Below, in pieces: positions 27,948 through 35,784 of a DNA stretch of 35,784 bases; position 1 is the stretch's first letter; every line of letters starts with the position of its first letter. The notes beneath the pieces were generated by a model. It did no database searches, was not told the DNA's origin, and worked only from the letters and a program-made list of their open reading frames with translations. A program made the translations under genes and the position numbers. The stretch covers positions 1 through 35,784 of the forward strand of contig JASBTB010000144.1 of the NCBI GenBank assembly GCA_030148645.1, in the 5' to 3' direction. This DNA comes from Demequina sp. (lineage in GTDB: Bacteria; Actinomycetota; Actinomycetes; Actinomycetales; Demequinaceae).

Positions 27948-29006
27948 CTACAGCCCCAGCGCCACGGCTGCCGCCTCGACGTCCACGGGAATGACCTGCG
28001 GTTCAACGGTGCGGCCGCCAAGCGCGGTCGCGGTGTCCTTGAGTCCGTTGCCGGTCACCGTGCACGTGATGGTCGCCCCACGCGGCACCTCGCCAGCGGC
28101 AGCAGCCGCCAGCAGTCCAGCGATGGGTGCGGCCGATGCCGGCTCCACGAATACGCCCACCTCGGCTGCAAGTCGCGCCTGGGCCGACAGGATCGCCTCG
28201 TCGGAGACCGCACGGATCCAGCCGCCGGACTCGTCGCGGGCGGCCACGGCCAGGTCCCACGAGGCGGGCTTGCCGATGCGAATCGCGGTCGCCACCGTCT
28301 CCGGGTCCTTGATCGGATGCCCGACAACGAAGGGGGCGGCGCCAGCGGCCTGCACGCCCCAGATCGTGGGCCTGCGCGAGGCGAGACCGGCATCGGCGTA
28401 TTCCTTGAAGCCCATCCAGTACGCCGAGATGTTGCCTGCGTTGCCCACCGGCAGCATGTGAATGCTGGGGGCATCGCCCAACTGGTCCACGATCTCGAAG
28501 GCTGCAGTTTTTTGGCCCTGCAGGCGGTACGGGTTGACGGAGTTCACCAAGGCAATCGGATAGTTCTGAGACAGGTCGCGCACGATCTCGAGGCACTCGT
28601 CGAAGTTGCCGTCCACCTGGACCAGGTCTGCGCCGTGGACGATCGCCTGCGCCATCTTGCCAGCCGCGATCTTGCCGGACGGAATCATGACGACGCAGCG
28701 CAGGCCAGCGTGGGCGGCGTACGCCGCGGCGGAGGCGGAGGTGTTGCCCGTGGACGCGCACACCACGGTGTGGTCGCCGTCCTTGACCACCTGTGTGATG
28801 GCGGACGTCATGCCGCGGTCCTTGAACGACCCGGTAGGGTTCATCCCCTCGTACTTGACGAGCACCTCGGCGCCCACCTCTGACGAGATCTTCTCGGCAT
28901 AGATGAGCGGGGTGCCCCCCTCGCCCAGAGACACGATGCGGTCGCGCTCGCCAAAGGGAAGGTGGTCCACATACTCGCGGACGATGCCGCGCCACACGCG
29001 CGCCAT
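27948..29006 (-). CDS. thrC: Threonine synthase
   Basis: This 352-residue PLP enzyme is the short type typical of Actinobacteria. The cofactor lysine is in GSFKDRGM, preceded by KYEGMNPT. The [15 protein letters not shown] stretch and the [13 protein letters not shown] loop bind phosphate and substrate. It converts O-phosphohomoserine to threonine. The ATG start at 29006 is two bases after the hom stop, and thrB follows after five bases, so all three are co-translated. Confidence 0.97.
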   Translation of the reverse strand: MARVWRGIVREYVDHLPFGERDRIVSLGEGGTPLIYAEKISSEVGAEVLVKYEGMNPTGSFKDRGMTSAITQVVKDGDHTVVCASTGNTSASAAAYAAHAGLRCVVMIPSGKIAAGKMAQAIVHGADLVQVDGNFDECLEIVRDLSQNYPIALVNSVNPYRLQGQKTAAFEIVDQLGDAPSIHMLPVGNAGNISAYWMGFKEYADAGLASRRPTIWGVQAAGAAPFVVGHPIKDPETVATAIRIGKPASWDLAVAARDESGGWIRAVSDEAILSAQARLAAEVGVFVEPASAAPIAGLLAAAAAGEVPRGATITCTVTGNGLKDTATALGGRTVEPQVIPVDVEAAAVALGL

Positions 29007-29008
29007 GG

Positions 29009-30304
29009 CTACCCTCCTTCGATTCTCAGCACTGAACGGATATGTGTCACGGCGTCGGACAGCCGCAAAGCATCGAGCACCTTGGCCACCTGGGCCTCAG
29101 GGGCGCGGTGGGTGGAGATCACGATCGTCGCCAGGTCGGTATCGGCACTGGCCGCCTTCTGCCGGACCGCCTCGATCGACACACCACGCTGTGCGAGGGT
29201 AGACGCGATACCTGCAAGCACGCCCGGTTCGTCGTGCACCGTCATGCGCAACTGGAATCGCGAGGACGACACCTCGAGCGGAAGAACCGGGAGGTCGGCG
29301 TAGTGGGACTCGCGGGGCCCGCGCCCACCCTGGGCGATGTGTCGCGCCGCGGAAACGATGTCTCCCAAGACGGCCGACGCAGTGGGGGTGCCTCCCGCAC
29401 CCTGGCCGTAGAACATCAGTTGGCCTGCCGCCTCCGCCTCGACAAAGATCGCGTTGAAGGAGCCGTGCACTCCCGCAAGCGGGTGGCTCAGCGGCACCAG
29501 GGCGGGGTGCACCTTGGCGGACAAGCCCTCTGCGGTGCGCTCCACGATCGCCAACAACTTGATGACGTGGCCCGACTCCGTGGCCGCCGCGACGTCGGCC
29601 GCGGTGATCGCCGAGATGCCCTCGCAATACACGTCGTTGAGGTGGACGCGCTGATGGAAGGCGAGCGAGGCGAGAATCGCGGCCTTGGCTGCGGCATCGT
29701 GGCCCTCGACGTCGGCCGTCGGATCGGCCTCCGCGTAGCCGAGGTCTTGAGCCTGCTTTACCGCCACGTCGTAGTCGAGCGACCGCGTGGTCATCTGGTC
29801 GAGCACGTAGTTGGTAGTGCCGTTCACGATTCCGAGGATGCGCTTCACGTGATCGCCGGCGAGCGACTCCCGCACGGGACGGATGATCGGGATGGCTCCC
29901 GCAACCGCCGCCTCGAAGTAGAGGTCGACGTTGGCCGCGTCGGCGGCCTCGAACAGTTCCGGCCCGTAGGCCGCAAGCAGCGCCTTGTTGGCCGTGACCA
30001 CGGCCGCGCCAGCGCCGATCGACTCGAGCAGGTAGCTCTTGGCGGGCTCGATGCCGCCCATGAGCTCGACCACCAGGTCCGCGTGCTCGATCAGTCCGTG
30101 GGCGTCGGACGTGAGCCATGCGGGATCGATCGCGACGTCGCGCGGAGCGGAGGTGTCCCGCACATAGACTCCTGCGATCTCAAGGGGCGAGCCTACGCGT
30201 TGTTCCAGATCGCCCGCGTTCTCCGCGAGTAGCCGCACCACTTGGGTGCCAACGGTTCCGGGACCGAAAAGGGCAATCTTGACGGGCTTCGCAGGCTCAG
30301 ACAC
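29009..30304 (-). CDS. hom: Homoserine dehydrogenase
   Basis: This 431-residue enzyme has an N-terminal NAD(P)-binding fold ([16 protein letters not shown]), the catalytic centre with [10 protein letters not shown] and EGHDAAAKA, and a C-terminal ACT domain ([27 protein letters not shown]) that should sense threonine. It reduces aspartate semialdehyde to homoserine, the branch point away from lysine. It is called thrA or hom in Actinobacteria. GTG at 30304 has no ribosome site but a TAGGCT box six bases upstream, so the operon message may be leaderless. Confidence 0.97.
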   Translation of the reverse strand: MSEPAKPVKIALFGPGTVGTQVVRLLAENAGDLEQRVGSPLEIAGVYVRDTSAPRDVAIDPAWLTSDAHGLIEHADLVVELMGGIEPAKSYLLESIGAGAAVVTANKALLAAYGPELFEAADAANVDLYFEAAVAGAIPIIRPVRESLAGDHVKRILGIVNGTTNYVLDQMTTRSLDYDVAVKQAQDLGYAEADPTADVEGHDAAAKAAILASLAFHQRVHLNDVYCEGISAITAADVAAATESGHVIKLLAIVERTAEGLSAKVHPALVPLSHPLAGVHGSFNAIFVEAEAAGQLMFYGQGAGGTPTASAVLGDIVSAARHIAQGGRGPRESHYADLPVLPLEVSSSRFQLRMTVHDEPGVLAGIASTLAQRGVSIEAVRQKAASADTDLATIVISTHRAPEAQVAKVLDALRLSDAVTHIRSVLRIEGG

Positions 30305-30310
30305 GGGCCC

Positions 30311-30316
30311 AGCCTA
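30311..30316 (-). promoter_or_regulatory. Probable -10 box of hom-thrC-thrB (leaderless)
   Basis: TAGGCT on the minus strand is followed by six bases (GGGCCC) and GTG at 30304. A GC-rich hairpin at 30336-30360 falls in the expected -35 region, and a second one upstream ends the neighbouring gene. If the start is leaderless, classic leader-peptide attenuation is excluded. Confidence 0.55.
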
Positions 30317-30391
30317 GCCGAGGCGCAGACGGCCACCGGGCGCCACCGCAGGCGCCCTGGCCGAAGCCCAGGTGAGCGGCTGGCCGTCTTG

Positions 30392-30419
30392 GCGTCGGCT
30401 GCGCTCAAGCAGCCGACGC
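30392..30419 (-). terminator. Hairpin ending the MBL-hydrolase transcript
   Basis: GCGTCGGCTGC (30392-30402) pairs perfectly with GCAGCCGACGC (30409-30419), an 11-bp stem with a six-base loop. It abuts the stop codon of the MBL gene. A second hairpin (30336-30360) follows. There is no T-run. Confidence 0.65.
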
Positions 30420-31181
30420 TCACCCGCCACCCACTTCCGTCTCAACCCCCGGCACCAAATCGACCACGCGACCGGCGAGCCCACGGCGCTTGAGCCCCGC
30501 CAGGGCATCGGCACGCTGCTGTGTGAAGTGCGCCCAGCCGTCCACGTGAATGGGCACGATCGTGGCGTCGGGCCACAGGGCGGCCACACGCGTGGCACGG
30601 GACACGTCGAGTGTGAGTTGCGCCATGGCGCGTTCGGGAACCTTGGCGGAACCCATGCACAGCAGAGCCACGTCCACGTCCGGATGATCGTCAGCGATGC
30701 GCGCGGCAACCGCCACGGAAGAATTGTCGCCGGAGAAGTAGATGGTGGGCCACCCGTCGGCGCGAAGCACGAAACCGACGACGGGCCCCAAGGCCGGGGC
30801 GATCGCGCGCGGCCCATGTTGGGCGTGCACGGCGGTCACCGTCACGTCGGGCTTGCCGGAGATCACGCGCGTGCCACCCGGCCTCATCCCTACCAGACCG
30901 GGAACGCGGGAGGCCCCCTTCCGCGTCGTCAGCGCAAGCGCGGCACCCAGCGCCACGGCCCGCCCCGCGTCGTCGAGGTTGTCGCTGTGATGGTCGTGGG
31001 AGACGAGCGCAAGATCGACCGGGCCAAGCGCCTCGGGCGCGATCGCGGGACCTACAGTCTTGGTGAGCCCTGCCTGCACGCCGGGAGCGTCGAACGTCGG
31101 GTCGGTCACGATCGTCAGGCCCGCGTAGCGCATCACCACCGTGGGGCCCCCCACCAGCGTCAGCGTCACGGAACCATCCAT
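30420..31181 (-). CDS. Metallo-beta-lactamase-fold hydrolase (UlaG-like)
   Basis: This 253-residue protein has the MBL metal motif in the form SHDHHSDNLDD (His62, His64, Asp67), a GDNSS segment and a later HVDGWAHF histidine. The N-terminal LTLVGGPTVVMRYAGLTIVTDPTF is typical of the UlaG-like branch that acts on lactones or phosphodiesters. The substrate is unknown. ATG at 31181 has AGGA seven bases upstream, and a weaker CAGGAT box six bases upstream could also fit a leaderless start. It is divergent from the phosphatase gene across 52 bp. Confidence 0.88.
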   Translation of the reverse strand: MDGSVTLTLVGGPTVVMRYAGLTIVTDPTFDAPGVQAGLTKTVGPAIAPEALGPVDLALVSHDHHSDNLDDAGRAVALGAALALTTRKGASRVPGLVGMRPGGTRVISGKPDVTVTAVHAQHGPRAIAPALGPVVGFVLRADGWPTIYFSGDNSSVAVAARIADDHPDVDVALLCMGSAKVPERAMAQLTLDVSRATRVAALWPDATIVPIHVDGWAHFTQQRADALAGLKRRGLAGRVVDLVPGVETEVGGG

Positions 31182-31221
31182 GCGTCGATCCTGACACACC
31201 GACCGACGCACGCCAGGCCCC

Positions 31222-31227
31222 TAGGCT
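31222..31227 (+). promoter_or_regulatory. Probable -10 box of the phosphatase gene (leaderless)
   Basis: TAGGCT is followed by six bases (TGACGG) and ATG at 31234. No ribosome site is visible. The hexamer and spacing are the same as for hom. Confidence 0.55.
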
Positions 31228-31233
31228 TGACGG

Positions 31234-31782
31234 ATGAGCGAGCGCGCACGAGTCCTGATGGTCTGCACAGGAAACATCTGCCGATCCCCAGCGATGCACT
31301 ACCTCGCCGCACGCGAGTGGGCGGAAGCGGCCGACGTCACATCGGCTGGGATTTTTGCGCAGGTGGGCATGGACGCGACCCCCCAGATGCGCCGCGCGGC
31401 CGCCTCACACGGCTTGACCCTTCCCCGGCATCGGCCGACGCAACTCACGGCTGCACTCGTGGAGCGTGCGGACCTCGTGTTGGTCGCCACGCAGGCGCAC
31501 GCCCGCTGGATCGCCCAGCACCTGGGCAACTGGCCCGACCACGTGTTTGGCCTCAAGCAAGCAGCGGAACTGGCAAGCATCGCCGCGCGCCCCCAGGGCG
31601 ATAGCCCGGCGGCGCGGTTGCGGGCTGCGGCAGGGGCGCTGCACAGTGCTGGGCAGCCGGAGACAACACCCCTGCGCAGCCTCGACGATCCATGGGGCCA
31701 CGACCAAGTCACGTATGACAGGGTCATGGCCGAGATCGCCGACGCTGTGTCCGCCCTCACCGACTGGGCCACACTGCGTTAG
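31234..31782 (+). CDS. Low-molecular-weight protein-tyrosine-phosphatase-like protein
   Basis: This 182-residue protein carries the P-loop V-C-T-G-N-I-C-R-S-P with catalytic Cys11 and Arg17, and a likely general acid Asp152 in DDPWG. LMW phosphatases dephosphorylate phosphotyrosine or phosphoarginine proteins, and some are paired with capsule or exopolysaccharide kinases. No kinase is nearby. It is a little longer than the 145-165 typical of the family. Its stop codon overlaps the convergent small acidic gene (TTAG). Confidence 0.88.
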   Translation: MSERARVLMVCTGNICRSPAMHYLAAREWAEAADVTSAGIFAQVGMDATPQMRRAAASHGLTLPRHRPTQLTAALVERADLVLVATQAHARWIAQHLGNWPDHVFGLKQAAELASIAARPQGDSPAARLRAAAGALHSAGQPETTPLRSLDDPWGHDQVTYDRVMAEIADAVSALTDWATLR

Positions 31783-32075
31783 TTGACGCCGCGACCCGTG
31801 GGGGGAAACCGTAGGGTGGCGTCGGCGCCTCGCTCAGCACGCCCGTCGGGGCCCTGCAACTTCGCCACGTGGTCCTCGCGGCTCTCGGCGTCGATGTCGG
31901 GGTTGTCCTCGGACATTGCCGCAGCGTCTGACATCGCCTGCTCGTCGGGCTTGTCCGGCGCGTCGAACTCACTGCGGCCGCGCTCCTCGCGTTCGCGCTC
32001 TACCTCGTCGGCAATGTCTTGGAGGGTCTCGGTGCCCTCTGTCAGGTCCTTGTCGTGGTGCGTGGAACCGTTCAT
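31779..32075 (-). CDS. Small acidic hydrophilic protein of unknown function
   Basis: I do not recognise this 98-residue protein. It is rich in Asp, Glu and Arg, has no Cys and no hydrophobic segment, and looks largely disordered. The first half contains a short helix (TETLQDIADEVEREREERG). ATG at 32075 has a strong AAGGAG eight bases upstream, so it is very likely translated. The gene lies convergent to the phosphatase gene and shares its last bases. It lies downstream of lysA on the same strand after a 132-bp gap without a clear terminator. Confidence 0.75.
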   Translation of the reverse strand: MNGSTHHDKDLTEGTETLQDIADEVEREREERGRSEFDAPDKPDEQAMSDAAAMSEDNPDIDAESREDHVAKLQGPDGRAERGADATLRFPPTGRGVN

Positions 32076-32207
32076 GGCTATCACTCCTTGTCGAGTCTCC
32101 ATCGCGGGCGCCAGTGCTCGCCCACTAGGTTCAACGGGACCGGGTGCGCTCGTGTTCCGCTGCAGCACGCGTGGGGGCTGTAGGAGGGACGACGCCGTGG
32201 ACTGCGG

Positions 32208-33539
32208 CTACGGTGCCACGTCCCAGCCGAGCAGGTCCTCCATGGTGTCGCGCCTGATGAGCACGCGCGACTGACCGTCCCGTACTGCAACCACCGCGGG
32301 CCTGAGCACCGCGTTGTAGTTGCTCGCCATGACCCGCCCGTATGCGCCCGTCGCCGGCACCGCCAGGAGGTCGCCGCGGGCGATGTCGGACGGCAGGTCC
32401 ACGTCGCGCACCACGATGTCGCCGCTCTCGCAGTGCTTGCCCACCACGCGCGACAAAACGGCAGGCGCGTCGGAAACCCGTGACGCGAGCGCGGCCGTGT
32501 ACCGCGCACCATAGGTGATGGTGCGCATGTTGTCGCTCATGCCACCATCGACAGCCACGTACTGCCGGGCCCCTCCCCCTTCGAGTGTCACGTCCTTGGT
32601 GACGCCGACGGTGTAGACCGTCATGCCGGAAGGCCCGGCGATCGCACGGCCGGGTTCGATCGAGAGGTGCGGCCAGCCGCCACCCGCCGCCTCGACGCCC
32701 CGAGCCACCACGTCGGCGATCTCCACGGATGCCTTCTGGACGTCCATCGACTCCGACTCGGGCGTGTACGCAATCGCATAGCCGCCGCCCAGGTCCACCT
32801 CCGGCATGTCGTGGCCGGTCTCGGCTGCGAAGTCGGCGCGCAACCGAAGCATGCGCCCGGCCGAGTCCTGGAAAGCCGCGATCGACAGGATCTGGCTGCC
32901 GATGTGCGTGTGGATGCCCCGCAATTCTAGGTGCTCCGAGGCGTGGACGGCGCGCAACGCCTCGAGCGCGGCCCCCGTGGCCAGGGAAAGTCCGAACTTC
33001 TGGTCCTCGTGACTGGTGGCGATGTACTCGTGCCCGCCAGCGTGCACTCCCGTGGTGACGCGTACCAGCACGGGCGCCACAACCCCTGCTGCCTCGGCCA
33101 GCGCGGCGAGCACCTCGATCTCCGTCATCGAATCGACGACGATGCGGCCAACGCCCACCGCGAGCGCACGGGTGACTTCGGCATCGGACTTGTTGTTGCC
33201 GTGCAATGTGATCCGCTCCCCCGGCACGCCGCCGCGCAACACGAGTTCGAGTTCTCCCCCGCTCGCGACGTCTACACCGAGGCCCTCGTCGAGTACCCAG
33301 GCAGCAACCTGGGAACTCAGCAGCGCCTTGGACGCGTAGAACACGTCGCACTGGGCGCCGTGTCGCGCGAAGGCTGCGGAGAAGTGCTCGCGAAATCCGC
33401 GGGCACGGGCCCGGAAGTCGGCCTCGTCCACCACATACAGGGGCGTGCCATGCTCGGCCGCGAGCGCGCGCACGTCGCAGCCGCCCACGGTGAGCGCACC
33501 ATCGTCCGTGCGCGCCACACTGTCCGACCACACGGGCAC
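32208..33539 (-). CDS. lysA: Diaminopimelate decarboxylase
   Basis: This 443-residue fold-III PLP enzyme has the cofactor lysine in DVFYASKALLS, the glycine-rich phosphate site (EVDLGGGYAIAY), CESGD and a late GAYGRVMASNYN. It makes lysine from meso-diaminopimelate, the last step of the lysine branch. I chose GTG at 33539, which follows the argS stop by two bases. GTG at 33533 is equally possible, and a start inside argS at 33620 is unlikely. It is co-transcribed with argS, the same pairing as in mycobacteria and corynebacteria. Confidence 0.96.
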   Translation of the reverse strand: MPVWSDSVARTDDGALTVGGCDVRALAAEHGTPLYVVDEADFRARARGFREHFSAAFARHGAQCDVFYASKALLSSQVAAWVLDEGLGVDVASGGELELVLRGGVPGERITLHGNNKSDAEVTRALAVGVGRIVVDSMTEIEVLAALAEAAGVVAPVLVRVTTGVHAGGHEYIATSHEDQKFGLSLATGAALEALRAVHASEHLELRGIHTHIGSQILSIAAFQDSAGRMLRLRADFAAETGHDMPEVDLGGGYAIAYTPESESMDVQKASVEIADVVARGVEAAGGGWPHLSIEPGRAIAGPSGMTVYTVGVTKDVTLEGGGARQYVAVDGGMSDNMRTITYGARYTAALASRVSDAPAVLSRVVGKHCESGDIVVRDVDLPSDIARGDLLAVPATGAYGRVMASNYNAVLRPAVVAVRDGQSRVLIRRDTMEDLLGWDVAP

Positions 33540-33541
33540 GG

Positions 33542-35215
33542 TTACATCCGCTCGGGCGCGGCCACGCCCAACAGAGCGAGCCCGTTGCGCAGCACCTGGC
33601 CGGTTGCGTCGTTGAGCCACAGTCGCGTACGGTTCAGGTCGGTGATCTGCTCATCGCCTTGCGGGGTGACGCGGGTGCGGTCGTACCACTGGTTGAATGC
33701 GGCTGCGAGGCGCTCGAGGTAACGCGCCACGCGGTGCTGCTCCCGGTACTCAACCGCCTGGGCGACGATGCGCGGAAACTCGCTGAGAATGCCCAACAGT
33801 GCCGTTTCGCTGACGTGCGTCAACAACGTAGCGTCAAAGCCATCCTCCTTGCGGATCCCGTATTCGGCCGCGTTGCGCGCCACCCCAGCGGTGCGAGCGT
33901 GGGCGTACTGCACGTAGAACACGGGGTTGGCGTTGGTCGCCGAGGCGAGCAGGTCGAGGTCCACATCGAGCGTGGCGTCGGCGCTGGACCGCGTCAGCGC
34001 GTAGCGGGCGGCATCCACCCCGACGACGTCCACAAGGTCCTCCATCGTGACGACGTCGCCGGCGCGCTTGGACATGCGTACCGGGGCACCGTCCTTCACC
34101 AGGTTCACCATCTGGCCGATGATGACCTCGACCGAGTCTGGGTTGTAGCCGAGCGCCGCGGCGCCAGCCTTGAGACGTGCGATGTAGCCGTGGTGGTCCG
34201 CACCCAGCAGGTAGATGCACAGTTGTGCGCCGCGCTCTCGCTTGTCGCGGATGTATGCGATGTCGCCAGCGATATAGGCGGCGGTGCCGTCCGACTTGAT
34301 GACCACCCTGTCTTTCTCGTCGCCGTATTCCGTCGAGCGCAACCACCAGGCCCCCTCGGATTCGTACAACGCACCCGAGTCCTTGAGGTGGTCGAGTGCG
34401 CGCTCGACCTTGCCCGACTTATGCAGCGAGTCCTCGTGGAAGTACACATCGAAGTCGACCCCGAAGTCGTGCAGGGACTCCTTGATCTGGTCGAACATGA
34501 GGTGCACGCCACGCACACGGAAGTACTCCTGAGCCTCGTCGCGCGGTAGTTCGAGCGGATCGTCCTCCCCTACCTCCATGGCGTCCTGCAGCACCCGATC
34601 GGCGATCTCGAGTACGTAGTCGCCGCCGTAGCCGCCTTCGGGGGCATCTTCGCCCAAGATCGCCGCAAGCAACGACTCGGCGAACTTGTCGATCTGGACG
34701 CCGTGGTCGTTGAAGTAGTACTCGCGCGTCACGGTGGCGCCGTGGAACTCCAGCAGGCGGCTCAGCGAATCGCCGACGGCGGCCCACCGGGTGCCCCCCA
34801 GGTGGATGGGGCCGGTGGGGTTGGCGGACACGAACTCCACGTTGACGTGTACGCCCTGAAAAGATTCGCCGCGGCCATAGTCCTCGCCTTCCTCGACAAT
34901 GGACCTCGCCAGTTCGCCCGCCGCACCTGCGGCCAGGCGAATGTTGAGAAAGCCCGGGCCCGCGACGTCGGCCGCGTCGATGCCGTCCACCGTAAGCAGC
35001 CGCTTCGCCACGATCTCGGCAAAGGCACGCGGACCCAATCCCGCCTTCTTGGCCAACTGCATCGCCACGTTGGTGGCCCAGTCGCCGTGCTCCCTCACCT
35101 TGGGTCGTTCGACGCGCACCTCGACCACGTCCTCGTTGGTGAGGGCGATCTCGCCAGCGGCGATGCCCTCTTCGATGCAGACGGCGATGGTCGCGGAGAG
35201 TTCTTCTGGAGTCAC
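33542..35215 (-). CDS. argS: Arginyl-tRNA synthetase
   Basis: This 557-residue class Ia synthetase has [12 protein letters not shown] (HIGH-type signature), VRMSKRAGD (KMSKS-type) and the C-terminal anticodon-binding helical domain. The N-terminal domain recognises the tRNA D-loop. GTG at 35215 has no ribosome site, but TAGAAT lies six bases upstream. It heads argS-lysA and lies next to a tRNA-Arg gene on the other strand, which may be chance. Actinobacterial argS-lysA operons are known to be linked to lysine and arginine control. Confidence 0.97.
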   Translation of the reverse strand: MTPEELSATIAVCIEEGIAAGEIALTNEDVVEVRVERPKVREHGDWATNVAMQLAKKAGLGPRAFAEIVAKRLLTVDGIDAADVAGPGFLNIRLAAGAAGELARSIVEEGEDYGRGESFQGVHVNVEFVSANPTGPIHLGGTRWAAVGDSLSRLLEFHGATVTREYYFNDHGVQIDKFAESLLAAILGEDAPEGGYGGDYVLEIADRVLQDAMEVGEDDPLELPRDEAQEYFRVRGVHLMFDQIKESLHDFGVDFDVYFHEDSLHKSGKVERALDHLKDSGALYESEGAWWLRSTEYGDEKDRVVIKSDGTAAYIAGDIAYIRDKRERGAQLCIYLLGADHHGYIARLKAGAAALGYNPDSVEVIIGQMVNLVKDGAPVRMSKRAGDVVTMEDLVDVVGVDAARYALTRSSADATLDVDLDLLASATNANPVFYVQYAHARTAGVARNAAEYGIRKEDGFDATLLTHVSETALLGILSEFPRIVAQAVEYREQHRVARYLERLAAAFNQWYDRTRVTPQGDEQITDLNRTRLWLNDATGQVLRNGLALLGVAAPERM

Positions 35216-35221
35216 CTGCCG

Positions 35222-35227
35222 ATTCTA
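35222..35227 (-). promoter_or_regulatory. Probable -10 box of argS-lysA (leaderless)
   Basis: TAGAAT on the minus strand is followed by six bases (CGGCAG) and GTG at 35215. It is the best match to TATAAT of all the start-proximal boxes in the window. Confidence 0.6.
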
Positions 35228-35271
35228 CCGATGTGGGCCGGACGGGAGGCGCACACACTCCCTGATCGTCC

Positions 35272-35302
35272 TTCGCGTAGCCCCGCGTCCGTGCGGTATC
35301 CT
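35272..35302 (+). promoter_or_regulatory. Probable tRNA-Arg promoter
   Basis: TATCCT (35297-35302) and TTCGCG (35272-35277) lie 19 bp apart. They would start transcription about 20 bp before the mature tRNA. Confidence 0.4.
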
Positions 35303-35328
35303 CGACTGCCGCGGCAAAGTCCGTGCAC

Positions 35329-35401
35329 GCCCCCGTAGCTCAGCGGATAGAGCGCCGGTTTCCGGTACCGTAGGTCGCAGGTTCGATTCCTGTCGGGGGC
35401 A
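35329..35401 (+). tRNA. tRNA-Arg (anticodon CCG)
   Basis: The acceptor stem GCCCCCG pairs with CGGGGGC at the 3' end. The D arm is GCTC/GAGC and the T arm is GCAGG-TTCGATT-CCTGT. The anticodon loop TTCCGGT gives anticodon CCG (35362-35364), reading CGG. The discriminator is A at 35401 and CCA is not encoded. The first anticodon-stem pair is C55-T71 in local numbering (27:43), a mismatch; all other stem pairs are Watson-Crick or G-T. Confidence 0.96.
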
Positions 35402-35455
35402 CCCTCGCAGGCACGGCAGTTTCGCACGGACCGCGACGGGTCCGGAAGGAACACG

Positions 35456-35784
35456 ATGGCGAAGCTCTACTTCCGCTATGGCGCGATGAACTCGAGCAAG
35501 TCGGCGCTGTTGCTGACGGCCGCCTACAACTACGAGGAGCGCGACCAACACCCGGTGCTGGTCAAGCCCGGTGTCGACACCAAGGCCGGGCGTGCCGTGT
35601 CGTCTCGCGTGGGCATCGAGCGCAGCGTCGACGTGCTCCTGCAGAACGACACCTCGCTGATCGGCGCACTCGAGGCGCATCGTCCACTTGCGGAGACGGA
35701 CGCCGTCTTCGTCGATGAGGCCCAGTTCCTCACTCCCGCCCAAGTGGACGAGGCGTTCATCGTTGCGGTCACACGCGACGTGCC
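35456..35784 (+). CDS. tdk: Thymidine kinase, 5' part (runs off the window)
   Basis: About 109 N-terminal residues are visible. The opening MAKLYFRYGAMNSSKSALLL contains the family P-loop G-x-M-x-S-x-K-S, and VFVDEAQFL is the Walker B-like segment with catalytic Glu. The enzyme salvages thymidine to dTMP using ATP. ATG at 35456 has GGAAGGAA four bases upstream. It is 54 bp behind the tRNA gene. The C-terminal zinc domain lies beyond the end. Confidence 0.94.
   Translation, partial: MAKLYFRYGAMNSSKSALLLTAAYNYEERDQHPVLVKPGVDTKAGRAVSSRVGIERSVDVLLQNDTSLIGALEAHRPLAETDAVFVDEAQFLTPAQVDEAFIVAVTRDV

Noticed and set aside
26188-28461. 757-residue plus-strand open frame across TRIC, thrB and thrC
   Set aside because: It is a shadow of the real genes caused by high G+C; its composition is Arg/Pro/His-rich and it matches nothing.
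30305-30360. Threonine leader-peptide attenuator before hom
   Set aside because: No small frame rich in Thr or Ile codons and no terminator/antiterminator pair; the predicted start of the transcript is at the hom start codon.
32106-32123. GGGCG/CGCCC hairpin downstream of lysA as terminator
   Set aside because: Only a five-base stem, placed near the small acidic gene's leader, with no T-run; not convincing.

Overview
The window is high-G+C bacterial DNA carrying a gene order typical of Actinobacteria. On the minus strand it reads argS-lysA ... hom-thrC-thrB ... rho ... rpmE-prfA-prmC-sua5-wecA-atpI-atpBEFHAGDC-nucS. Mycobacterium tuberculosis has the same order (argS, lysA, thrA, thrC, thrB, rho, rpmE, prfA, hemK, Rv1301, rfe, Rv1303, atpB-C, with nucS further on). 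The mismatch-repair nuclease NucS, a Scy-like coiled-coil protein and the very long Rho N-terminus all fit. A Micrococcales-type organism is my best guess; the genus cannot be fixed from this sequence alone.

Layout. Positions 1-1954 hold the 3' part of a large coiled-coil protein (Scy/FilP type), followed by a small unknown gene. From 2398 to 4203 (minus) lie two alpha/beta hydrolases and a zinc-ribbon protein in a tight operon. From 4294 to 5739 (minus) is a GH1 beta-glucosidase with a LacI-type operator. From 5797 to 18034 (minus) runs a dense block: rpmE, prfA, prmC, threonylcarbamoyl-AMP synthase, wecA-like transferase, atpI, the eight ATP synthase genes and nucS. It combines translation termination, tRNA modification, cell-envelope glycan initiation, energy production and mismatch repair. 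From 18035 to 19263 there is an intergenic region with competing hairpins, then a plus-strand AbiEi/DUF559-type gene. Next come rho (minus) and a divergent yggT (plus).

From 21881 to 26166 (minus) a TetR regulator heads two overlapping ABC exporter half-transporter genes, predicted to form an asymmetric heterodimer. A TRIC-type channel gene is divergent from it. The threonine genes hom-thrC-thrB follow (27016-30304, minus). A metallo-beta-lactamase-fold hydrolase, a low-molecular-weight tyrosine phosphatase and a small acidic protein sit between hom and lysA. The window closes with lysA-argS, a tRNA-Arg(CCG) and the start of a thymidine kinase gene. The lysine and threonine branches of the aspartate pathway are therefore both represented.

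The most interesting regulatory signal is a recurring arrangement: a TANNNT -10 box exactly 6 or 7 nt upstream of an ATG or GTG start. It occurs in front of at least seven genes (zinc-ribbon gene, bgl, tetR, TRIC, hom, phosphatase, argS), mostly without a ribosome binding site. This points to leaderless mRNAs. At tetR, a 16-bp palindrome sits precisely between the -35 and -10 boxes. I see no CRISPR array, insertion sequence, prophage or clearly new multi-gene system. The accessory insertions into the conserved core are the places for a second look.
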